Assembly (NCBI GenBank): GCA_947072565.1
Contig: CAMTIM010000043.1
Coordinates: 1-64,000 of the forward strand
From: an uncultured Peptostreptococcaceae bacterium
Lineage (GTDB): Bacteria; Bacillota; Clostridia; Peptostreptococcales; Peptostreptococcaceae
Direction of reading: 5' to 3'
Length of the DNA stretch: 64,000 nucleotides
The translations under genes and the position numbers were made by a program. Under the pieces are notes generated by a model that was not told the DNA's origin, made no database searches, and saw only the letters and a list, made by a program, of their open reading frames with translations. Of the stretch, positions 46,117 through 54,374 are shown piece by piece; the stretch's first letter is position 1; each line of letters begins with the position of its first letter.

Positions 46117-46545
46117 ACTTTCCTTCCTTTAAGAGCACTCTTCCGCTTACAGGTACTATTGTTATTTCTTTTTTAGTTTTATTGTCATAAACACTTATGG
46201 TTTGACCTTTGGGGTCTGGTGACCCATCTCTTTTGAAAAGTATCTTTTCTCTCATATATTCCAATTTTATATTGTTAGACAACTTAATTTCTTTTATATC
46301 TTCTCCTCCAGACCTTACAACATAACTAGCAGCCTCTTTATTTTTCTTATAATATATGTATGTATTAGAATCCCCTAACATATTCGTTTTTCTTATATAT
46401 CTTATATCTGAACAAAGTTGTTTTGTAAATAAATTTATTTGATGCTTATTTATATCTTCTTTTGAAAAACACAATGTTGATATTAATAGCATTACACTTA
46501 TCGTTATGACCAACTCTACTAATGTCACATTCCTTCTCTTTTCAT
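46106..46545 (-). pseudogene. Prepilin-like gene with an apparent 2-base frameshift in its leader
   Basis: An intact-looking reading frame runs from GTG 46528 to 46106 (140 residues, starts TLVELVITISVMLL), but it lacks the basic leader every prepilin needs. The well-placed ATG at 46545 (AAGGAG 9 bases before) reads MKREGM and stops at TGA. Removing one TG from the TGTG at 46526-46529 would join them as MKREG-MTLVELVITISVMLL, a textbook prepilin with Gly -1 and Glu +5. The body resembles the GspH/ComGD type (KQLCSDIRYIRKTNML). It is a real frameshift, a slippage-based switch, or a sequencing error. Confidence 0.75.
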
Positions 46546-46548
46546 AAT

Positions 46549-47112
46549 TTATATCTCCTTATAATCATATACCTTCACTATTTCTTTTATATTAAATTCG
46601 TTTGTATTATCTTCAATATTATCAGCTTTGTCTTCCTGTAAATTTTCATTCAAATTTTTTACCGATTTTAGAAATGGATTATTTATTCTTACACTAGCCT
46701 GAAACTTTTTACTATAATTATTATCTACTACATTGCTAATAACTTCAAATTCTAAAGTTCCATTAGTGTTATCTATCTTTATACCGCTTGGCACATTTAT
46801 TGAAACTCCTTTTAATTCACTTTTAGTTATATCTTTTATATCAATTAAAAAGTTATTTCCTAAGCAATAGTTATTAAATTCATCTTCATTAGACGTATTT
46901 TTCAATATGTATTGAACTGATTCTAATATATTGCTATTAACTATTTCAATAGCTCCATAACCTATTTCAGTAATATTAGTTTCTTTGTATTCCAAATTAA
47001 AAATATTGGAATTAGTATAATGTAATCCTATACAGGTCATAACCATTGTTAATATTATAGAAAATATTATTAATGTAGTAACTAATATGGAACCTTTATT
47101 ATTGGGTTGCAT
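46549..47112 (-). CDS. PilX-like pseudopilin
   Basis: A 187-residue protein with MQPNNKG-SILVTTLIIFSIILTMVMTCIGL at the N-terminus: Gly at the cleavage site and a long hydrophobic helix, but Thr rather than Glu at +5, as in PilX/GspK-like minor pilins. The rest is soluble and polar (ITEIGYGAIEIVNSNILESVQYIL), ending with a charged segment. It overlaps the TTG-start gene at 47099 by 14 bases and is followed 3 bases later by the frameshifted pilin's ATG. The ribosome site is weak. Confidence 0.8.
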   Translation of the reverse strand: MQPNNKGSILVTTLIIFSIILTMVMTCIGLHYTNSNIFNLEYKETNITEIGYGAIEIVNSNILESVQYILKNTSNEDEFNNYCLGNNFLIDIKDITKSELKGVSINVPSGIKIDNTNGTLEFEVISNVVDNNYSKKFQASVRINNPFLKSVKNLNENLQEDKADNIEDNTNEFNIKEIVKVYDYKEI

Positions 47113-47458
47113 AACTATTAAGCCTTATCTCATGTTTTTTACTAGATACACCTACATTAATCTTATAGCATTGATAGTAATCTCTATCCTTTTGTATAGT
47201 TGTATCTATTTTATATCCATTTTCACATTCTACATCATGGCTATTTTCTACTACTTTAAATCCACTATTTTTAACATCATATTTAGCATCTTCTATTTTT
47301 GACTTAGCTATGTTTAGCATTTGAAATTGTTCTTTATTGTAATTTATAAAACAATAGCTACTATATAAAGAGGTCGATATAATATATATTCCAATACAAA
47401 TTATAGAAATACTCATTATACATTCAATGGATACAAAACCACCTTGTTTTCTCTTCAA
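47099..47458 (-). CDS. Prepilin-like protein, TTG start
   Basis: A 119-residue pilin-like protein MKRKQGG-FVSIECIMSISIICIGIYIISTSLY: a basic leader with Gly-Gly, Phe +1 and Glu +5. The start is TTG 47458, with AAGGAG 7 bases before. The body has four or five Cys residues (CFINYN, VECENG, YYQCYK), which is many for a clostridial pilin and could form disulfides outside the cell. First gene of the four-gene pilin set, 104 bases after aroE. Confidence 0.82.
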   Translation of the reverse strand: MKRKQGGFVSIECIMSISIICIGIYIISTSLYSSYCFINYNKEQFQMLNIAKSKIEDAKYDVKNSGFKVVENSHDVECENGYKIDTTIQKDRDYYQCYKINVGVSSKKHEIRLNSYATQ

Positions 47459-47562
47459 TTTAAATCTCCTTAATAATTAATTTCAAACCACAAATACATT
47501 ATATATGTTGTTTTAATTTGTAAGTAATAGAGTAAATGATATTATAAACTTAACTTTTTCTA

Positions 47563-48408
47563 TTAAATAGTTTTGTTATAAATATTTTTTATACACTCTT
47601 CATCTTCTTTGCTTGGTTCAATTCCTGTCCATATGTAAAATGCATGTAATGCTTGATTTATAAGCATATCTATCCCATATATAACTTCTAATTCATTTCT
47701 TTTTGCCCATTTTATAAATGCTGTATTATGTGGTTTGTATACTATATCACAAACTAATATATCTTTACTCAAACTTATACTTTCACTTATAGGACATAAA
47801 TCACTTTCCATACCTACAGGTGTCGTATTTATTAATATATCTATATTTTTCAAATCATTTTCTTTTATAATTTCTGTTGAGCATAAAATACTTGTACTAA
47901 AATTATTCTCTATTATGCTAACTATTTCACTAGCTTTATTTATACTTCTATTTCTAATTTCTATAGATAAAACACCCTTTGATGCTAATTCTACAGCTAT
48001 GCTTCTACATGCACCTCCAGCTCCTATTATCATTATTTTTTTATTTTCTAACTCATACCCTTTGCTTAATATAGCTTTTACAAAGCCTAACCCATCAGTA
48101 TTATATCCTTTTAAATTTCCATTTTCATTTTTTACAGTGTTTACAGCTCCTATTAATTTTGCATTTTTATCAATAGTGTCTAGATGAGTTATTATATTAA
48201 CTTTATGAGGTATAGTAACATTACAGCCTTTTATTCCTAATGCTTTTATACCTTCTACGCCTTCTTTTAAATTTTCTTCCTCAACATCAAAACAGCAATA
48301 AGCACTGTTTTGATTATACTTTTCAAATAAGTAATTATGTATATTTGGGGAAAAACTATGTTTAACTGGATGTCCTAAAAGTCCTATAATTTTAGTTGTT
48401 GAATTCAT
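47563..48408 (-). CDS. aroE: Shikimate dehydrogenase
   Basis: A 281-residue NADP-dependent enzyme reducing 3-dehydroshikimate. It has LLGHPVKHSFSPNIHN (substrate Ser), GCNVTIPHKVNII (catalytic Lys), GAVNTVKNENGNLKGYNTDGLGF, the nucleotide motif IIGAGGACRSIAVEL, and INTTPVGM. AGGAG precedes the ATG at 48408. It is first of the aroE-pilin-aroK-aroQ run and 59 bases after the H-box kinase gene. Confidence 0.97.
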   Translation of the reverse strand: MNSTTKIIGLLGHPVKHSFSPNIHNYLFEKYNQNSAYCCFDVEEENLKEGVEGIKALGIKGCNVTIPHKVNIITHLDTIDKNAKLIGAVNTVKNENGNLKGYNTDGLGFVKAILSKGYELENKKIMIIGAGGACRSIAVELASKGVLSIEIRNRSINKASEIVSIIENNFSTSILCSTEIIKENDLKNIDILINTTPVGMESDLCPISESISLSKDILVCDIVYKPHNTAFIKWAKRNELEVIYGIDMLINQALHAFYIWTGIEPSKEDEECIKNIYNKTI

Positions 48409-48467
48409 TTTTGCATATACTCCTATCTATTTTTATTGTCATATATTTGTTAATTTATACCATTTTA

Positions 48468-50921
48468 TTATAAATTGCACATTCTTAAATATTCTGTGTA
48501 AATAAACTCATCGCCATTTGACTTTGCTCTTTTTTTATAGCTATCAATTTCTTTGTTTACCTCTATTTCCACATTAATCTCAATATCCTTTTTAGATCCT
48601 GTTTTTATATCTATAGTACCTTTATACAACTCCATCATTGATTTAGCTACAGCTACTCCAATATCTAAACTTCTTCTCTCTTGGTCATTTAGGTATCTAT
48701 TATAATCATATCCACCTTTATTTTTGATAGTTATCTTAGTTTTATTTTTATAGCTACTCAAATCAACACATATAGTACTATGTTTATATGAATATCTTAT
48801 AACCATAGATAATAATGTCAAAACTATTTTTTCAATATCACTCGGGTCTACATTTGCTATTCTTTCTTCTTCATCAGTATCAAATAATATTTCTATATCG
48901 TTTATTTTTACATGTTTATTAAACTCTTCACACACATCTTCTACAACACTAACTATATTATAGTAATCCATTTTTGATTCATGGAATTTTGATTCTAATT
49001 TAGCTAAGTCTATTATATTATTAATTAACCCCATTAGCATATATGAATGTTTTTTTACTATCTGTACAGACTTAGAAATTTCACTATCAGGATTTTTACT
49101 TATATAATCTTTATTCATAATTTCTAATAATTGATTTGATGAAGATATTACGTTTAATGGAGTCTTTAATTCATGAGATATATTTACAAAGAATTCTGTT
49201 TTTATATTATTTTCTTTTTTCTTAACTTCAATTTCTCGTTCTATATCTTCTGCTTTTACTTGTTCAGTTATATCTCTTATAATCCCCACTGTTTTAATCT
49301 TTTTGTTTACCTCTATTTGCATTTCTCCACTCTCAACGTTAACTGTTTCTCCATATTTATTTGTTATAATTTTTCTCATAAACTTAAAGTTATCCTTATT
49401 TTTTCCTAAAGCTATAGAACCATTTTCAGTTTTATTTAAGCCATCTTTATCTATCAATCTTGAAAACATTTTATTAGAGTAAGTAATTACTTTATTCTCA
49501 TAGTCTGATAAATAAATTCCCTCTGGTATTACATTTACTAATGATTCATATTTTTCTTTGCTATGTTCTACATCTTTTAGTATTTTTTTATAGTTTGTTA
49601 TATCTCTTATAACCACTAAGTTTTTTTCACTTTCTATGTCATCAAAGCTTACTCTATCAATGTTTAAGCACATTTCTTTGTTGTCTTTGCAAGTATAATT
49701 CAACTCACCACTTGTACATGTATCTACTATTATATTTTTTATTTGTTCATTGTCAAAATCTATTTCCTCATTTTTATTATTATTATACAGTATGTTATTT
49801 TCATCTGTAATTAATATAGAATAAGGTATGTTATCTACTATTTTTCTGTACTTTGTATTGTTTTCTTTGATCTTTGTTTCACTATTTTTTTTATAAGTAA
49901 TATCTTTCATCGAGCATATAACACCTATATTTTTATTGCTTATTATAAATGGTGCATATGTACATTCAAAAAATTCGCCTTCTTTTCCTCTAAGCTCACC
50001 ATGTACTTCTATACCATTTTGCTTAACTGTGTTTATACTTTTTATGAAATCATTTGTATTTTTTATATTGTTGTTTAGGAAACTATTTAAATTTATTTTA
50101 TAGTTGTACTTTGAATACTTCTTCCACATTTTAGAGAAACTATTATCTTCATTTAATATATATCCTTCACTATCTATTATAAATGTGCATCTATTGTACT
50201 CATCTACTATAGTTTTCAGTAAAATTTGCTTCTTAGATAAGCTTTCATTAATCATATTACTTATATTTCTATTAACTTCTAAATTTCCATGATTAATTTT
50301 TTTTGTTATACTTGCTTTATTTAATTCACTTTTCATTTTTAATTTTCTATTATTTGCATCTAAAATATCGGCTTTAAATATACTTAAAAATACATACATA
50401 GAAATCGTAATATCTATTATATGATTTACATACAAATAGTTTGATCTCTCTTTAACTAATATAAAAGTAATTAAATCTAGATATATTAAACTTAGCAATA
50501 GAGTTTCTTTTGCATTAAGCTTTTTTACATATATTACAGTAAAGCTTAAACCTAAAGCACTCATTAATAAATAAGAACCTATTAACATAGTATCTATATT
50601 AGTATTATAAAACATAGTAGTATATAAATTAGCAATTCCTAACATATAATTTATAAAAATCAAAGCTCTAGGTATTTTTTTTTGGCTAACCTTTATATTT
50701 ACCTTTATTGTTAATAGTACTACCATTACTTTATATATATAGTTAAAATTTACAGCCCCCTCATTCATAGTTATAGATAAAATTTTAGAACTTATTACGG
50801 TTAATAATATCCCTAATAAAATTCCATTTCGTTTTGTCTTGTTTATACTCCAACTTGCCCATAGAATGTACAAACTCATAAGAAAAATTGATATACTAAA
50901 TACGTTTATATATTTATACAT
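48468..50921 (-). CDS. Membrane sensor kinase with intact H-box but degenerate ATP-binding domain
   Basis: An 817-residue membrane protein. About six to seven hydrophobic helices cover residues 5-185, with the next 40 polar. Two or three PAS-like modules follow (about 235-345, 355-445, 455-555, each ending in a DIT motif). The dimerisation/phospho-acceptor box is canonical: FFVNISHELKTPLNVISS with His583. The catalytic ATP domain is degenerate: the N box reads LTLLSMVIRYS (Thr702 and Met706 where Asn is expected), the G1 region reads NKGGYD instead of DxGxG, and the G2 region reads SLDIGV. It should not bind ATP in the normal way. It is 30 bases after the neighbouring kinase-like gene, which has the opposite defect. 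Confidence 0.88.
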   Translation of the reverse strand: MYKYINVFSISIFLMSLYILWASWSINKTKRNGILLGILLTVISSKILSITMNEGAVNFNYIYKVMVVLLTIKVNIKVSQKKIPRALIFINYMLGIANLYTTMFYNTNIDTMLIGSYLLMSALGLSFTVIYVKKLNAKETLLLSLIYLDLITFILVKERSNYLYVNHIIDITISMYVFLSIFKADILDANNRKLKMKSELNKASITKKINHGNLEVNRNISNMINESLSKKQILLKTIVDEYNRCTFIIDSEGYILNEDNSFSKMWKKYSKYNYKINLNSFLNNNIKNTNDFIKSINTVKQNGIEVHGELRGKEGEFFECTYAPFIISNKNIGVICSMKDITYKKNSETKIKENNTKYRKIVDNIPYSILITDENNILYNNNKNEEIDFDNEQIKNIIVDTCTSGELNYTCKDNKEMCLNIDRVSFDDIESEKNLVVIRDITNYKKILKDVEHSKEKYESLVNVIPEGIYLSDYENKVITYSNKMFSRLIDKDGLNKTENGSIALGKNKDNFKFMRKIITNKYGETVNVESGEMQIEVNKKIKTVGIIRDITEQVKAEDIEREIEVKKKENNIKTEFFVNISHELKTPLNVISSSNQLLEIMNKDYISKNPDSEISKSVQIVKKHSYMLMGLINNIIDLAKLESKFHESKMDYYNIVSVVEDVCEEFNKHVKINDIEILFDTDEEERIANVDPSDIEKIVLTLLSMVIRYSYKHSTICVDLSSYKNKTKITIKNKGGYDYNRYLNDQERRSLDIGVAVAKSMMELYKGTIDIKTGSKKDIEINVEIEVNKEIDSYKKRAKSNGDEFIYTEYLRMCNL

Positions 50922-50951
50922 ACCGTTACTCCTTTTATATATATTTATCCA

Positions 50952-53339
50952 TTAATAGCTGTAATTAAAATATATGTCTGAAAATTCTATATCTATTTTT
51001 TCATTATCACTAAAATCATATCCACTAGATACTTCACTAGCTAATTGTTTTTGATGTATATTATCTTTTAATATAAGTATAAACTCACTACCTTTATCAA
51101 CTTCACTTTTTACACTTATACGTGCATCTTGTGCGTCTACAAGTTTTTTAACTAGCGATAGCCCTATCCCACTACCCTCTGCACCTCTAGATAACGTTCT
51201 ATCTACTTGTTCAAAGCTTTCAAATATAAGGTCTATCTTATCCTCTGGTATACCGACACCTGTATCTTTTACATGAATTTTCAATTCTTCATCTTCACTA
51301 ATTACTGAAATAGTTATCTTTCCACCTTTTTCAGTAAATTTAATTGAATTTGATAAAAGATTCAATATAACCTTTTCTATTTTTTCTTTGTCTATCGCAA
51401 ATATTTTTCTCTCTACATTTGATTTAAATTTAATTTCTAAACCTTTTTCATTTGTATATCTTTTACATTTTTCAACTAAGTCTTTTATTAATTTTATAAT
51501 GTCATATTTTTTTACATCAATTATATACATTCCATTCTCTAAATTTCCTATTTCTTGAATATTGTTAAGTAATCTCATAAGCCTATAGCAATTTTGTCTT
51601 ACTAATCTAGTATAGTTATCTATATACTGAGAATCATATCTATCTTTATTTAAATAAAGTATCTTATTAGTTTCAAATATTGTATTTATTGGTTTTTTTA
51701 TATCATTAGATAGATCACTTAAAAATTCAGCTTTAAATCTATATTTATCACTAATTTCTGCTAATGTTTCTTTCATTTTTTGTGCTTTTTGTTTATCATC
51801 TAATAATCTTACTACTACTACAAAAGTGTTTTCTTCGCTACTGTTTATTATAGCTATATTTATATCTCTTATTTCACCATTGTTTATAGTAAATTTTTTA
51901 AAGCTTCCATTTTCATGTTTGTTCAAATATTTTTTTATTATATTGTTTAGATTATCTACGCCTATATCCTTAAGTATTTTAATCATAGCTTTATTTCTAT
52001 AAACATAGTTATTAGTTTGCTTATCAATTATTATTATTCCTTCTGGTAAAGTTTGTAATAATAATTTATATGTTTTCTCACTTTGCTCTATTTCTGTAAG
52101 AGCATTTTCCAAAACACTTATATCAATCGCTATACTAAGTAACATCTTTTTATTGTTTAAAACTATACTTGTTGTTATGAATTCTATAGTTTTGCCTTCT
52201 TTTGTTTCTATTTTAGTTGTAGACTTATCTTTTTTACCAAATTGAACTAAATTTATATTTTCAATAAATTTTTTTCTAAATTTTTTATTTATACTTGCTT
52301 CTATATCATCTATTAAAACATCTGAGTGTGAACTTTCCTCTAGTTCAAATAGCTCCATAGCTTTATTATTTATATAAGTAATAGTATTTGTATCGTGAAT
52401 CATTACACCATCATTTAATATATCCATTAGCTTTTTACATCTTTCTTCACTTTCTGTTAGTTCATTTTGTATCATCATACTTTCTGTTATATCATTTAAA
52501 ATACATATTATTATATTTTTGCCTTCTATAATATCTCTATTACTTATAAACTTATATATTCTTCCGTCATATGATTTGACTATTTTACTAGAGTTTTTAT
52601 TTATTCCTTTAATAACTTCATCACTGTTTATAAATTTTGAACTTAAGTATGAATATATATCAAATTCATACTCATTTAATTTATCTAGTTCTATTAATTT
52701 TTTAAATGCTTCATTACTATAAATATAATTTTTAGTATTATTTAAGATAAATATAGGATTGTCTGATTTTTCTATAGATTGACTTATTTTAGCATTTAAT
52801 TCTAAAATTTCATCTTTGTACTGACTTTGCATGCTACACTCTAGATCTATTTCATTGGCAGATGATGATATGTGTTTTTTATATAAGTTTAATTTTTGTT
52901 TGTCTATTTTTAGTTCCATTGTTAAGTTTTTTATGTATTTAAGAATAACTATATTTATTATAGTTAAATTTATTATTATATCTAAAATTAAATTATTTTT
53001 GTATCCATTTGTTAAATTAAAAAAAGACATAATATTTATAAGTAATAAAAAAACAATTGAAAACTTTCTTATTTTAATTTGTTTTTTATTTTTTATCATT
53101 AATAATGTCTTAACTGCAATTAAACCAATTAAGTAATAGGAAATTTTTGTATCTATTTTACTTTTACCTATATATAGCATTACTTCACTGCTATATATAA
53201 GTAATAACCAAAGAAAAAATTTATTTTTAGATATTTTATATAAAGCAAAGGAAATAAAAGGTATAGAAGTAATAATAATTAAATTCAATAACTCTAAATT
53301 TTCTATATTCTTATATAAACCTATCACAACATCCACCAT
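50952..53339 (-). CDS. Membrane sensor kinase with intact ATP-binding domain but no phospho-acceptor histidine
   Basis: A 795-residue membrane protein: about five hydrophobic helices (18-135), a coiled linker, three PAS-like modules (about 185-290, 300-410, 420-515). The expected H-box reads FLSDLSNDIKKPINTIF, with Asn545 in place of His. The ATPase domain is complete: N box VILNLLSNSIKFT (Asn660, Asn664), G1 VKDTGVGIP (Asp692), F box FESFEQ, G2 GSGIGLSLVKKL. The start may be ATG 53339 or GTG 53327; GGTGG favours the latter. No response regulator gene is beside it. Confidence 0.88.
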   Translation of the reverse strand: MVDVVIGLYKNIENLELLNLIIITSIPFISFALYKISKNKFFLWLLLIYSSEVMLYIGKSKIDTKISYYLIGLIAVKTLLMIKNKKQIKIRKFSIVFLLLINIMSFFNLTNGYKNNLILDIIINLTIINIVILKYIKNLTMELKIDKQKLNLYKKHISSSANEIDLECSMQSQYKDEILELNAKISQSIEKSDNPIFILNNTKNYIYSNEAFKKLIELDKLNEYEFDIYSYLSSKFINSDEVIKGINKNSSKIVKSYDGRIYKFISNRDIIEGKNIIICILNDITESMMIQNELTESEERCKKLMDILNDGVMIHDTNTITYINNKAMELFELEESSHSDVLIDDIEASINKKFRKKFIENINLVQFGKKDKSTTKIETKEGKTIEFITTSIVLNNKKMLLSIAIDISVLENALTEIEQSEKTYKLLLQTLPEGIIIIDKQTNNYVYRNKAMIKILKDIGVDNLNNIIKKYLNKHENGSFKKFTINNGEIRDINIAIINSSEENTFVVVVRLLDDKQKAQKMKETLAEISDKYRFKAEFLSDLSNDIKKPINTIFETNKILYLNKDRYDSQYIDNYTRLVRQNCYRLMRLLNNIQEIGNLENGMYIIDVKKYDIIKLIKDLVEKCKRYTNEKGLEIKFKSNVERKIFAIDKEKIEKVILNLLSNSIKFTEKGGKITISVISEDEELKIHVKDTGVGIPEDKIDLIFESFEQVDRTLSRGAEGSGIGLSLVKKLVDAQDARISVKSEVDKGSEFILILKDNIHQKQLASEVSSGYDFSDNEKIDIEFSDIYFNYSY

Positions 53340-53442
53340 CCTTTTTTATTTTACTTCTTTAAAATATAAAATTTTTATGTTTCTTTTTAATTATGATATA
53401 TAGATTTATAATAGTATTTTTTTTTACTATATATGTTATGTT

Positions 53443-53470
53443 AGCATACTATTCAGAATTTTTTTGTCAG
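53443..53470 (-). promoter_or_regulatory. Possible promoter of the two sensor kinase genes
   Basis: Minus-strand CTGACA (53470-53465), 16 bases, TATGCT (53448-53443), about 100 bases before the first kinase gene. Weak boxes in an AT-rich 296-base gap that otherwise holds only the sigK terminator. Confidence 0.35.
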
Positions 53471-53626
53471 TTTTTGATTCGTTTTAAGTAAAATTATTTG
53501 CTATAAATTATTGTTTTTTGTTATTAAATCGCACAAAAAATACTTTTTTAGAAAATAAGATAAAATATTTAATTTCTTTTAGCTAATCAGCCCACTTTAT
53601 AAATAAATATCAGTTAATAACAAAAC

Positions 53627-53652
53627 AAAAAAAGCCTATGATAGGCTTTTTT
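53627..53652 (-). terminator. Terminator overlapping the end of sigK
   Basis: AAAAAAGCCTAT / ATAGGCTTTTTT stem whose left arm on the RNA encodes the last sigK codons and stop, with a T run after it. Confidence 0.85.
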
Positions 53653-54286
53653 CTGGTTTTAACTCTTTTTTAAGTTTTTTAAGAGCTCTCTTTTCAATTC
53701 TAGATACATATGACCTAGATATATCAAGTTTTTGTGCTATTTCCCTTTGAGTTTTATATCCGCAAGTAGTTAATCCATATCGCAGAAGCACTATTTCTTT
53801 TTCTCTTTTAGTCAATATCGTTTCTAATTGCTCATATAATTTTCCAATTTGAACTTTTAATTCAACTTGATCTATTATATAGTCAATATCTGTCCCTAAT
53901 ACATCAATTAAGCTAATCTCATTTCCTTCTTTATCCATTCCAATAGGATCTTGAAGAGATACTTGAACTTTATTTTTTTTATTAGTTCTTATATTCATCA
54001 ATATCTCATTTTCTATACATTTTGATGCATATGTTGCTAGTCTCGTGCCTTTGTCTACATTATAGGTTTCTATGGCTTTAATTAAGCCAATTGTTCCAAT
54101 GGATATAAGATCATCTTGATCTTCACTAGAATTGTTATACTTCTTAGCAATATGCGCTACTAATCTCATGTTTCTTTCAATTAAAACGTCTTTTGCATTT
54201 TCATCTTTATCTTCTTTAAATTTTGTTAGATAAGTAACTTCTTCTTCAGGGGTTAATGGTTTTTCAAACGATTTGAGAATAGTCAA
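53636..54286 (-). CDS. sigK: RNA polymerase sporulation sigma factor SigK
   Basis: A 216-residue sigma-70 factor for late mother-cell sporulation genes. Region 2 has ERNMRLVAHIAKKYNNSSEDQDDLISIGTIGLIKAIETYN and TRLATYASKCIENEILM; region 4 has TKREKEIVLLRYGL and REIAQKLDISRSYVSRIEKRALKKL. Start is TTG 54286 after GAGGGGG. The protein begins MTILKSFEKPLTPEEEV, so it lacks the about 20-residue pro-sequence of Bacillus SigK, as in C. difficile. It is continuous, with no skin element. A SigE-like promoter is upstream. Confidence 0.95.
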   Translation of the reverse strand: MTILKSFEKPLTPEEEVTYLTKFKEDKDENAKDVLIERNMRLVAHIAKKYNNSSEDQDDLISIGTIGLIKAIETYNVDKGTRLATYASKCIENEILMNIRTNKKNKVQVSLQDPIGMDKEGNEISLIDVLGTDIDYIIDQVELKVQIGKLYEQLETILTKREKEIVLLRYGLTTCGYKTQREIAQKLDISRSYVSRIEKRALKKLKKELKPEKSLS

Positions 54287-54320
54287 CGAGCCACCCCCTC
54301 TTTCTGATGTTTCATTTTAA

Positions 54321-54349
54321 ATTATATGAAGGTGGCCGTATTAAATTGC
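54321..54349 (-). promoter_or_regulatory. Possible SigE-type promoter of sigK
   Basis: Minus-strand GCAATTT (54349-54343), 14 bases, CATATAAT (54328-54321). The -10 fits the SigE CATACAAT form well; the -35 is one or two bases off. Distance to the start is 35 bases. Mother-cell SigE control of sigK is expected from other spore formers. Confidence 0.45.
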
Positions 54350-54374
54350 TTGTTTTATAAATATTTATTTTTAT

